NCBI RefSeq assembly: GCF_963931295.1
Contig: NZ_OZ007001.1
Coordinates: forward strand, 1,987,137-2,051,136
Length of the DNA: 64,000 nt
From: an uncultured Mailhella sp.
Lineage (GTDB): Bacteria; Desulfobacterota; Desulfovibrionia; Desulfovibrionales; Desulfovibrionaceae
Direction of reading: 5' to 3'
A program made the position numbers and the translations under genes. The number at the start of each line of letters is the position of its first letter. The first letter of the stretch is position 1. The notes under the pieces are model-generated. The model was not told the DNA's origin, made no database searches, and saw only the letters and a program-made list of their open reading frames with translations. Shown here one piece after another: positions 26,956 through 35,000 of this stretch.

Positions 26956-27306
26956 CGCGGCTCTTCCGGCGGAAGTTATGTTTTGCGCGGCTTTCGGCCT
27001 GAGCCGGAAGAAAACGTCAGCCTGAACGCGCAAGTCATCGTCGGGGCCGGTCGCCCTTTCCCTGCGGCGACCGGCTCCGAAAATCTTCGGCGCGGGAAGC
27101 TGTATCGGCCACCTGCCTCCCTGCGTTTTTGAACGCCCGTTTGAACCTGAACCTGCGGCCTTCGCGCCTCGGCGTCGTTTTTGCCGCGCACGGAAGGCGG
27201 ACGCAGGCACATTTTTTGCGGCGAGTCGGTGCTCTCCGGTCCGCCGAATCGTTTTCGCGCCTTCGGCGCTGCAAAAGCGCAACCGTCATTAAGTGAGAAG
27301 TGCTCC
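26956..27306. other. Gap between copZ and copA with one hairpin
   Basis: This 350-base gap contains no gene. A ten-base stem (GCCGGTCGCC / GGCGACCGGC, 27046-27075) with a ten-base loop sits near its middle, without a T tract. It may weaken transcription into copA, or copA may have its own promoter closer to 27250, which I could not identify. Confidence 0.45.
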
Positions 27307-29598
27307 ATGAACAACAATCCCGAGATACTCAGGTTCCGCATCGACGGCATGGCCTGCGGCGCCTGTTCCGCCCGCTCGCAGAAGGCGCTCTGCAAGATGA
27401 AGGACATAGACAGCGCCACGGTGAGTCTTGCCGACGGCACCGCCCAGGTGCGTCCCGCGGAAGGCGCGCTGGACAACGGTCTGGACGCCTTTATTCAGGA
27501 AGTCACGGACAGGGTGGACAAGCTCGGTTTCAAGGCGTCCTATCTTCCTCCGGACGTGGACGAACACGACTTGTGGGAAAGCGAGCAGGAAAAGACCAGA
27601 GCCGACCTTGCCGTGCGCCGCCGTCATCTCGTCACGGAATTCATTTTTGCCGTGCCGCTCGTGGCGGTGGCCATGGGCAGTCACTGGGGCATGCCGCTGC
27701 CGTCGTGGCTTTCTCCCCACGACAGCCCGCTGATCTTTGCCCTGTTCCAGCTTCTGCTTGCGCTGCCCATCATCTGGTCGGGCCGCGATTTTTACCGTCA
27801 CGGCATTCCGCTGCTTCTGCGCGGCGCGCCCAACATGGATTCCCTCGTGGCCATGGGCACGGGCGCGGCGCTGCTCTACAGCCTGTGGAGTACGCTGGAA
27901 ATCGCCGCGGCCGCCTCGCCCGAGGAGGCGCATCAGGCCGTCATGGGCCTGTACTACGAATCCGCAGGCATGCTCATCGCCCTGATTTCTCTGGGCAAGT
28001 ATCTGGAAGCCGTTTCCCGCACCAGAACTTCGGAGGCCATCCGCGGCCTCATGGAGCTTACGCCCGAACAGGTGGAGCGCATGCTGCCCGACGGCGGCGT
28101 GAAGGAAATTCCCGTGCGGGCGGTCATGCCCGGCGACAGGCTGCTCATCAAGCCCGGCTCGCGCATTCCCGTGGACGGCGTGGTGGCGTCGGGCGCGTCG
28201 TCGCTCGACATGTCGAGCCTGACGGGCGAATCCATGCCCGTGGACGTGGCGGAAGGCGACGAAGTCAACGCCGGCACCCTGAACATCAGCGGAGCTTTCG
28301 TCATGGAGGCCCGCCGCGTGGGGTCGGACACGGCCCTTGCCCGCATCATTCATCTGGTGCGCGAGGCGCAGGGGTCCAAGGCTCCCATTGCGGGACTGGC
28401 CGACCGCATCAGTCTGTATTTCGTGCCCGCGGTCATGGGCGTGGCCACGGCGGCGGCGCTCGCCTGGCTGTTCTTCGGCAATCTGCCCTTCGGCGACGCG
28501 CTGCGCGTGTTCGTGGCCGTGCTTGTGGTGGCCTGCCCCTGCGCGCTCGGTCTTGCCACGCCCATGTCCATTATGGTGGCCACGGGACGAGGCGCGCAGC
28601 TCGGCGTGCTCATGAAGAACGGCACCGCGCTGGAAGCGTCCGGCCATCTCGACACCATCGTGTTCGACAAGACGGGCACGCTGACGGAAGGCAGTCCCCG
28701 CCTGGTCAGCCTGCACGCCGAAGGCATGGACGAAAACGAGGCGCTGGCGCTGGCCGCGGCGCTGGAAGCCGGTTCCGAGCATCCGCTGGCGAGAGCCGTG
28801 CTCGGGGAAGCGGAAAAGCGCGGCCTTTCGACCTCGACCGTGGAGGACTTTTGCGCCGTGGGCGGCGCCGGCGTGACCGGCCGCGTCGAGGGACATGAGC
28901 TTCTGCTCGGCAACGAGCGCCTGCTTGCCGATCACGGCGTGACGCTTTCCTCCGAACAGAAGGCCCTTGTGGTTTCGCTGGCCGACGACGGCCAGACGCC
29001 GCTTCTGCTGGCCCGGGACGGCGCGCTTGTCTCCGTGCTCGGGGTGGCCGATCCGCTGCGCGAGGAAACGCCCGGCGTGATCCGCGATCTGCGCGCCATG
29101 GGCTGCCGCGTCATGATGCTGAGCGGCGACAACGAACGCACAGCGCGGGCCGTGGCTTCGCGGGCGGGCATCGACGACGTGGTGGCGGGCGTGCTGCCCG
29201 ACGGCAAGGAAAAGGTGGTGGCCCGGCTCCAGTCAGAAGGCAGACGCGTGGGCATGGTGGGCGACGGCATCAACGACGCGCCTGCGCTGGCCCGCGCGGA
29301 CGTGGGCATGGCCATGGGCTCGGGCATCGACGTGGCCATGGAGGCCGGAGACGTGGTGCTTCTGCGCGGCCTGCCCGGCGTGAAGACGGCGCTCGGCCTC
29401 GGGCGCGCCACGCTCTCCAACATCCGCCTGAGCCTGTTCTGGGCCTTTGCCTACAACGTGCTGCTCGTGCCGGTGGCGGCGGGCGTGCTGCTCCTGTTCG
29501 GGGGCCCGGCCATGTCGCCCATGCTGGCGGGCGCGGCCATGTCGCTTTCTTCCGTGTCCGTGGTGCTCAACGCCCTGCGTTTGAGAACCTTCCGCTGA
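27307..29598 (+). CDS. copA: Copper-exporting P1B-type ATPase
   Basis: The 763-residue protein is a Cu(I) pump. An N-terminal HMA domain with GMACGACSA is followed by eight membrane helices, the CPC permeation motif (VACPCALGLATP), the phosphorylation site DKTGT, the SEHP nucleotide motif, and GDGINDAPAL. Helices 7 and 8 carry AYNVLLVP and MSLSSVSVVLNALR, the P1B-1 marks for Cu(I). The ATG at 27307 is chosen because homology starts there; the frame continues upstream without domain content. A terminator follows closely. Confidence 0.96.
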   Translation: MNNNPEILRFRIDGMACGACSARSQKALCKMKDIDSATVSLADGTAQVRPAEGALDNGLDAFIQEVTDRVDKLGFKASYLPPDVDEHDLWESEQEKTRADLAVRRRHLVTEFIFAVPLVAVAMGSHWGMPLPSWLSPHDSPLIFALFQLLLALPIIWSGRDFYRHGIPLLLRGAPNMDSLVAMGTGAALLYSLWSTLEIAAAASPEEAHQAVMGLYYESAGMLIALISLGKYLEAVSRTRTSEAIRGLMELTPEQVERMLPDGGVKEIPVRAVMPGDRLLIKPGSRIPVDGVVASGASSLDMSSLTGESMPVDVAEGDEVNAGTLNISGAFVMEARRVGSDTALARIIHLVREAQGSKAPIAGLADRISLYFVPAVMGVATAAALAWLFFGNLPFGDALRVFVAVLVVACPCALGLATPMSIMVATGRGAQLGVLMKNGTALEASGHLDTIVFDKTGTLTEGSPRLVSLHAEGMDENEALALAAALEAGSEHPLARAVLGEAEKRGLSTSTVEDFCAVGGAGVTGRVEGHELLLGNERLLADHGVTLSSEQKALVVSLADDGQTPLLLARDGALVSVLGVADPLREETPGVIRDLRAMGCRVMMLSGDNERTARAVASRAGIDDVVAGVLPDGKEKVVARLQSEGRRVGMVGDGINDAPALARADVGMAMGSGIDVAMEAGDVVLLRGLPGVKTALGLGRATLSNIRLSLFWAFAYNVLLVPVAAGVLLLFGGPAMSPMLAGAAMSLSSVSVVLNALRLRTFR

Positions 29599-29619
29599 TT
29601 GCGGCTGAACGGTAAATGA

Positions 29620-29659
29620 ACGTCCCGGCGGCGCTTGTGCTTCCGGGACGTTTTTTTTC
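29620..29659 (+). terminator. Rho-independent terminator after copA
   Basis: ACGTCCCGG at 29620-29628 pairs with CCGGGACGT at 29643-29651, and eight T residues follow. It lies about 20 bases past the copA stop codon. Confidence 0.9.
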
Positions 29660-29825
29660 GGCTTCTGTCAGTAGCCAAGGTGCCGGGACATGGTGCCGGA
29701 CGGGCTGAACATGACCGGTCATGCTGAGGGCGAATGCCTATGGCAGGGGAGCATAGGCTCTGTCCCGGGCCCGAGGCGGTGCCTGAAGGCCGAAGCGTCA
29801 AAGGCTGCTGGAAAAGCCGGGACCG

Positions 29826-30578
29826 CTATTCGTGCAGGGCAAGGGCGTGCAGTTTTTCAAGATCGAGAATAATAAGTTCTGTTTTTGTAAAACATTGTAA
29901 AATAGATTTTTCCTTGAGCTGTGTTATGATGTTTGACATGGTAACCTTATGCATGTTGAGCAGCAATGCAAGTTCTGTTTGGGTGATATACGGATGGATT
30001 GTTTTCTTTTGATGGATTTTATACATTTCATATATGAATAAGCATACCCTGTTTAACGGTTTTGTATACATGTTTATGCATGACATTTTTGAATAACACA
30101 GGTCTTTTACTGCCTGAGAATAGATAAGATTTTTTATAAGCTGTGGATTGATATTTAGAAGATCTTCAAAGGTAATATTTTGTGGAAAAATGTATAACTC
30201 TGAATCTTCTAGAGCCTTGATTGGCATCGTCTTGAATTGTCCTTCTGTGATAAAGAAGGCGTCATATATGAGTGCTCCCGAGAATATGAAATGAGGTGTA
30301 AATACCTTTCCTTCTTCATTGAGCTGATTGATACATATTTTACCTTTTTTCAGATAGATGATAGGAGCAATGGCATCAACATCAGGATAAATGATATCGC
30401 CTTTTTTGAGCAGCATCATAGATGCAAGATCAAGAATATGTTCCCATATATTGCTTGTATTGCATATGACTCCCGGCATGGAGTGCAGAGGCGGACATGC
30501 AGAAGCGTATTCAGGAAATGTCCGTGCAGTATAGGCTTCTGTTGCAGACGTGTCGAAAAGCAGCTCGGATAAGAACAT
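29826..30578 (-). CDS. Crp/Fnr-family transcription regulator, AT-rich
   Basis: The 250-residue protein has a cNMP-binding-like beta barrel (GDIIYPDVDAIAPIIYLKKG) and a C-terminal winged helix of the Crp type (ITQTELALLLNMHKVTMSNI). No Fnr-type cysteine cluster for [4Fe-4S] is evident at the start; the few Cys are scattered. The effector is unknown. The start is uncertain: the ATG at 30578 has no purine-rich site upstream. Base composition is far more AT-rich than anything around it. It is placed just downstream of the DASS/flavoprotein operon on the same strand and is the likely local regulator. Similarity to HcpR of sulfate reducers is possible. Confidence 0.85.
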   Translation of the reverse strand: MFLSELLFDTSATEAYTARTFPEYASACPPLHSMPGVICNTSNIWEHILDLASMMLLKKGDIIYPDVDAIAPIIYLKKGKICINQLNEEGKVFTPHFIFSGALIYDAFFITEGQFKTMPIKALEDSELYIFPQNITFEDLLNINPQLIKNLIYSQAVKDLCYSKMSCINMYTKPLNRVCLFIYEMYKIHQKKTIHPYITQTELALLLNMHKVTMSNIITQLKEKSILQCFTKTELIILDLEKLHALALHE

Positions 30579-30601
30579 GGGGAGATTCCGTGAGCAGAAA
30601 A

Positions 30602-30641
30602 GTTTGAAACCGACCTTTCCTGAATGAACAGAAAAGGCCGG
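30602..30641 (-). terminator. Terminator-like hairpin after the transporter gene
   Basis: CCGACCTTTCCTG (30610-30622) pairs with CAGAAAAGGCCGG (30629-30641) over 13 positions with two G-U pairs and a six-base loop, and the minus-strand transcript then reads UUUCAAACUUUUC. It lies between the transporter gene and the Crp/Fnr gene, so the regulator may be expressed by partial read-through or from its own promoter. Confidence 0.65.
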
Positions 30642-30665
30642 AAAAATGCTGTATATGTCAGAAAG

Positions 30666-32054
30666 TTACATGAGTCCGAGGGGCCTGGCAATGATCAGCA
30701 TAATGAGAGGCATGATGATGACCCAGGCTATGGAAATGAAAATACCGGGTTTGAACATGTCTCCCATTTTATAGTAGCCGGAGTTGTAGGAAACCAGGGA
30801 AACGGGATCGAGAGGAAGCAGCAGGGCTGCCGATACGCTGAAGGCCATGGGCATGGCCAGAATGGCGGCATTGGCGCCCAGAGATCCGGCAAGCGCCACG
30901 AGCGCGGGAAGCATGACGGCCACAATGGCGGTGTTCACGGGAATGATGAGATGCACAAGCACGGTGAAGGCGGAGATGACGGCAATCATCATCCACAGCG
31001 GCATGTCGGCAATGCCGCCCAGGCAGTTCGCTGCTATCCAGGATGCGGCTCCCTGATCCCAGAGCAGCACGCCGAGAGAATTGGCGGAACCGACGACCAT
31101 AAGAACTTCCCATCCTATTTTATGGCCGTCGCTGGCCCAGTCGATGAGCCCCACGCCGGGAATCAGGAACAGCGTTGCGCCGAGCACGCAGACGACGGGA
31201 AGCGGAATGTTGTGAACTTTGTCCGTCATCCACAGGATCATATTAATGAGGAGAATAAGGAGAAATTTCCATTCCTTGGCCTGAAGTTTGCCAAGCTCCT
31301 CATATTCCTGCTTCATGTCTTCCATGCCTATCAGGCTGTTCATTTCCGGCGGGTATACCTTGATGGTGAAAAACCAGGCGATAGGCGTGAGAATAAGAAC
31401 CATGGGCATGCCAACACAGGCCCATTCCAGAAAGGAAATGTTGACGCCGGCGGTATCCTTGAGCAGGCCTATGGTCATGGCGTTCATGGAAGAGCCAGCG
31501 GGAGTGCCGACGCCGCCGATGAGGCAGGCAAAAGGCAGACCTATCATCATGGCGCGTCCGAAGGAGCTTTTGTGCTGTACGCAGTCGTTGTTCTGGAGAA
31601 TGACGAGCGCAACGGGAAGAAGCATGGCCATGACGGGAATATCGGCGAGAATGGAGGAGAGAAGGCCGCCCGCCATCATGAGATAGAGCAGAAGCTTTTC
31701 CGGTTTTCCATGAGATTTCACGCTTGCCCACAGGACGATGCGGCGACTGAAGCCCGAGTTCTGAAAGGCGATGGACACGACGAACATCGCAAAGACGAAG
31801 AACACCGTGGGCGTTGCAAAATTGGCCATCATCTTCGGCAGGGGAGCAATATGGAAGACGGCCGGAAGCACCGTGAAAAGAATGGCGGCAAAGGCGATGG
31901 GAAGAACGCCCGTTACCCAGAAGAGCACCGCGGCAAGCATGAAAATGATGGCGGAATGACCGTGGGGAGTGAGCCCTTCAGGGGTGGGGAGCAGATACAG
32001 GATGAAGGAGAGAAGAACAATACCGAGGAAGCTGAGAAGTTTTTTCTGCATCAT
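30666..32054 (-). CDS. DASS-family (SLC13-like) anion transporter with unusual motifs
   Basis: The 462-residue protein has about 12 hydrophobic segments and matches divalent-anion:sodium symporters: GGVGTPAGSSMNAM corresponds to the GTPxN hairpin region and PVNTAIVAVMLPAL to the second SNT motif. The first SNT motif (SNTATTAMMLP in dicarboxylate carriers) reads ADIPVMAMLLP here. These motifs form the substrate and sodium sites, so the cargo may not be succinate or malate. AGGAG lies six bases before the ATG. It is the last gene of the operon that encodes the flavoprotein and the iron-sulfur carrier, and it probably brings in their substrate. Confidence 0.88.
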   Translation of the reverse strand: MMQKKLLSFLGIVLLSFILYLLPTPEGLTPHGHSAIIFMLAAVLFWVTGVLPIAFAAILFTVLPAVFHIAPLPKMMANFATPTVFFVFAMFVVSIAFQNSGFSRRIVLWASVKSHGKPEKLLLYLMMAGGLLSSILADIPVMAMLLPVALVILQNNDCVQHKSSFGRAMMIGLPFACLIGGVGTPAGSSMNAMTIGLLKDTAGVNISFLEWACVGMPMVLILTPIAWFFTIKVYPPEMNSLIGMEDMKQEYEELGKLQAKEWKFLLILLINMILWMTDKVHNIPLPVVCVLGATLFLIPGVGLIDWASDGHKIGWEVLMVVGSANSLGVLLWDQGAASWIAANCLGGIADMPLWMMIAVISAFTVLVHLIIPVNTAIVAVMLPALVALAGSLGANAAILAMPMAFSVSAALLLPLDPVSLVSYNSGYYKMGDMFKPGIFISIAWVIIMPLIMLIIARPLGLM

Positions 32055-32106
32055 TGTTCTCCTGGAGAGAAGGGGCGGAGCGAAGCCCCGCCCCTTAACG
32101 CCCCGG

Positions 32107-33825
32107 TTACTTCTTGGGGAAGGTGAAATTATCCATGTAGTAGCGGTAGGGCTGCACGGGATAGTCCTCTACGGGAACACGAACCTTGGAGAATACGGGT
32201 TCCCCGTCCTTGCCGAGGTGGGCGTACAGCCAGGCAAGCCATTCTCCGTTGTTGCGCTCGGGATAGTCTTCGCGGTAGTGACCGGCACGGGATTCCGTGC
32301 GCAGCAGGGATGCGCGGACAAACAGTTCGGAGCGCATGAGCATGGTGGTGGCTTCATAGTATTTGCAGAGATCCCGGGGATCCTTGGCCATCATGCGTCC
32401 GGCGAGGTCCTTGGCGTATTCCACACGCTTGAGGGCGTTTTTGAGGCTGGAGTCGCTTTTGATGAGGCAGACATCGGCGGGATATACGATTTCCTGGGAT
32501 TCGCGGATGATGTCCTTGGTGTCGATGCCCTTGCGTCCGATGGGGGCCATGGCGGCCTTGAGAGCTTCGTCGGCCTGCGTCATGTTCAGCGCGGAAGGCT
32601 TCTTGTCCAGTGCCTTGCGGGCCGCGTTGGCGCCGGCAATGTAACCGGTGACGGCAGTGGTGCAGAGCGCCCAGCCGCCCATGTACACACCGGGGTCGAA
32701 GCCTTTGCAGCGGCAGGCCGCAAACATGCCGGGAATGGTGGTCTCATAGTTGAGATCGGTGACGGGGCCGCCGCTGTGCCACATGATCTGCGGCATCCAG
32801 CGCGTCTTGCCGTCGAAGAACTTCATGCCGTAATCTTGCACAAGACGGTCGTAGTTTATCTTTGCCCATCCGCGAACCGGCTCCATCAGCTTGGCGTTTT
32901 CCTTGGTCATGGGCGTGGTGTCGAAGAAGATGGGAGTCCTGCCCGCTCTGGCTTCAAAGGCCATGCCGCGTGAGTTGTAGGTCGTGTCGGTGTTGGGGCC
33001 CAGCTTCTCGGAGTAGTACTTCTTCATGAAGTCTTCTCCGTCCTTGTTCACCAGGCGGGCGCCCAGCGGCAGCAGGCCGGTCTGTCCTTCCCAGGAAAAG
33101 ACGACGGGCTGTATCCAGATGTTCATGAATTCGTTGTGCGACAGTTCCGCACCCGCCTTGTACGCCAGCCATCCGCCTTCGCCGGTGGAATTGGACATGG
33201 TGATGTATGAGGGGCGCCATCCGCCGCCGCCCGTGGCGAGCACCACGGAGGGCGCTTCAAACACGAATGTTTCGCCACTCTGGGTGTGGAAACCGGCGGC
33301 ACCGGCCACTTCGCCGGAGTCGTCTTTGAAAATGTCGGTGACGGCCACGCGACAGATGCGACGTACGCCGAGGCGATTGGCCTCGCGCACAAGCGCGTCG
33401 CGCATGCTGGGACCACCCGTGCCGTAGGGACGGATGAGCAGCATTTTCATGTGCTTGAGGTTGCGCTGGGGGATGGCGAGCAGCTTGCCGTTTTCATCTC
33501 GGGCGAACTTGACGCCCAGACGTTCGTAGTGCTGGAATCTCTCGTAGGACTGTTCGAGAATGTGTTTGACCAGCGGCTGATCGCAAAGACCGTCGTAGTA
33601 ATAGACGACATCGTCCAGAGCCGCTTCAACGGTGGTGTCCTGCACGCACTGGAAGTCGCCGCCGGAAGCCGTGCCGAGTCCGCCCCAGTCCGCGGGGCCC
33701 TTGTCGACGATAACTACGTTTTCCACATGCTCACGGGCGCTGATGGCCGCCCAGAGACCGGAAAAGCCTCCGCCGATGATGAGAACGTCTGCCTTGATAT
33801 GATGATCTATGTTCGTCTTTTTCAT
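32107..33825 (-). CDS. AprA/FrdA-superfamily flavoprotein, substrate unknown
   Basis: The 572-residue protein begins with a dinucleotide motif, DVLIIGGGFSGLWAA, and VVIVDKG for FAD, has a middle capping region, and ends with a helical domain like that of adenylylsulfate reductase alpha or fumarate reductase (TMLMRSELFVRASLLRTESR, with GHYREDYP after it). No Tat signal is visible, so it is cytoplasmic. In place of the CRGEGG catalytic-arginine segment of Sdh/FrdA it has LLPLGARLVNKDGEDF, and the HxMGG motif is replaced by WHSGGPVTD. I infer an organic anion reductase or dehydrogenase that is not a fumarate reductase. AAGGAG precedes the ATG; the partner carrier ends two bases upstream. Confidence 0.85.
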   Translation of the reverse strand: MKKTNIDHHIKADVLIIGGGFSGLWAAISAREHVENVVIVDKGPADWGGLGTASGGDFQCVQDTTVEAALDDVVYYYDGLCDQPLVKHILEQSYERFQHYERLGVKFARDENGKLLAIPQRNLKHMKMLLIRPYGTGGPSMRDALVREANRLGVRRICRVAVTDIFKDDSGEVAGAAGFHTQSGETFVFEAPSVVLATGGGGWRPSYITMSNSTGEGGWLAYKAGAELSHNEFMNIWIQPVVFSWEGQTGLLPLGARLVNKDGEDFMKKYYSEKLGPNTDTTYNSRGMAFEARAGRTPIFFDTTPMTKENAKLMEPVRGWAKINYDRLVQDYGMKFFDGKTRWMPQIMWHSGGPVTDLNYETTIPGMFAACRCKGFDPGVYMGGWALCTTAVTGYIAGANAARKALDKKPSALNMTQADEALKAAMAPIGRKGIDTKDIIRESQEIVYPADVCLIKSDSSLKNALKRVEYAKDLAGRMMAKDPRDLCKYYEATTMLMRSELFVRASLLRTESRAGHYREDYPERNNGEWLAWLYAHLGKDGEPVFSKVRVPVEDYPVQPYRYYMDNFTFPKK

Positions 33826-33827
33826 CT

Positions 33828-35000
33828 TTATACTCCTTCGCGTTCAAATTCGATGGTACGGGGCAGCCGTTCCTTGAAGGGGTCGATGAGAATGGCACCG
33901 ACAGGACAGGCAATTTCGCAGAAGTAGCAGGTCATGCAGTCGTTTTTATAGGCGGCTTCGGCCTTGGCGCCGCAGGTGACGCAGCGATTGGCTTCGAGAA
34001 TCATGGTCTCATAGTTGAAAATACCGTCTTCGGGGGCTTCGTTGCGGGGGGTAGCCGGCAGGTTGCCGATAGGCAGTTCCTGAGAGTACTGGAACATTTT
34101 TTCCGTCGGCATGACGGCCACGGGTCGCTTTCCGGTCGGGCGGGATTCGAGCATGTCCCAGCCGTCCACAAAGCGGTTGGCGGAGAAGGCGGCTTCGCGC
34201 GCGTCGGCGATTTCATGAGCGGGATCATGGGAGGCTCCGCGCACGGGGCCGGCGGCGAATACGCCGTTGGTTCTGGAGATGAGCGTGGCGGGATCAACAT
34301 CGATTTTTCCGTCGATGATGTCTGCAACGGAAGCAAACTGCTCGGCGGTGTTCCTGCCGGTGGCGATGATCACGGCCTTTGTGTGATTCTTGAGCAGGCC
34401 GCGTACGGTCACGGCTTCGTTGTCGCCTACGGGCGTGCCGGTCTTGAAGGTGATGCCGCAGCGTTCAAACCAGGCGATCTGGGAGTCGATAAGCTCGGCA
34501 TTGAGGCTATTGCGGAACTGTCCGCCCGGCTTTTCATCCTTTTCATAGACGACGACGGAGTATCCGCGCCGACGCATGAAGTAGGCGGCGGCAATACCGG
34601 CTGCCCCGGAACCGATGACGGCGATGGTGCCTGCACGGCTGATGTCGGGCAGTACGGGATCATGGTCGAGAATCCAGCGGCCGAGATAATCTTCGATGGC
34701 CGGAATATTGACGGGGGCGTCGATTTTTTTCCGTGTGCAGGTTTTTTCGCAGAAGTGCGGACACACGCGGCAGGTGAACAGGGGGAAGGGATTATACTGC
34801 AGCAGTTCATCGGCCGCGTCGGCATGGCGCCCCTGCTGAAGCAGATGCATGTAGCTGCGCACATCGACCCCGGCAGGGCAGGCTGCACTGCAGGGGGAGA
34901 TTTTTTCCTGATGGGTATTCAGGCGATACACATCAAAGGAGCAGGTTTTAAAACAGGAACCGCATCCGATGCATTTTTCCTGATCGATGGAGCGTAACAT
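33828..35000 (-). CDS. Iron-sulfur/FAD electron carrier (GltD-like, two ferredoxin parts)
   Basis: The 390-residue protein has, in order: a ferredoxin-type motif CIGCGSCFKTC at residues 10-20; a GltD-like N-terminal cluster region with CSAACPAG and CRVCPHFCEKTC; an FAD-binding motif IGSGAAGIAAAYFMRRRG; and a C-terminal ferredoxin-like part with CVTCGAKAE and CMTCYFCEIACPVGAI. GltD, and the NuoF/SfrB relatives that use NAD(P)H, have a second dinucleotide domain inside the FAD domain. Here that part is too short, about 100 residues, to hold it. It probably moves electrons between a ferredoxin-like donor and the adjacent flavoprotein. AAGGAGG is a strong ribosome binding site. First gene of the operon. 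Confidence 0.85.
   Translation of the reverse strand: MLRSIDQEKCIGCGSCFKTCSFDVYRLNTHQEKISPCSAACPAGVDVRSYMHLLQQGRHADAADELLQYNPFPLFTCRVCPHFCEKTCTRKKIDAPVNIPAIEDYLGRWILDHDPVLPDISRAGTIAVIGSGAAGIAAAYFMRRRGYSVVVYEKDEKPGGQFRNSLNAELIDSQIAWFERCGITFKTGTPVGDNEAVTVRGLLKNHTKAVIIATGRNTAEQFASVADIIDGKIDVDPATLISRTNGVFAAGPVRGASHDPAHEIADAREAAFSANRFVDGWDMLESRPTGKRPVAVMPTEKMFQYSQELPIGNLPATPRNEAPEDGIFNYETMILEANRCVTCGAKAEAAYKNDCMTCYFCEIACPVGAILIDPFKERLPRTIEFEREGV

Noticed and set aside
27289-28935. Minus-strand open frame of 548 codons opposite copA
   Set aside because: Antisense to a complete copA with all P-type ATPase motifs.
32107-33825. Naming the flavoprotein fumarate reductase or adenylylsulfate reductase
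   Set aside because: The fumarate catalytic segments are not kept, and the two-cluster ferredoxin subunit AprB is replaced by a much larger GltD-like protein.
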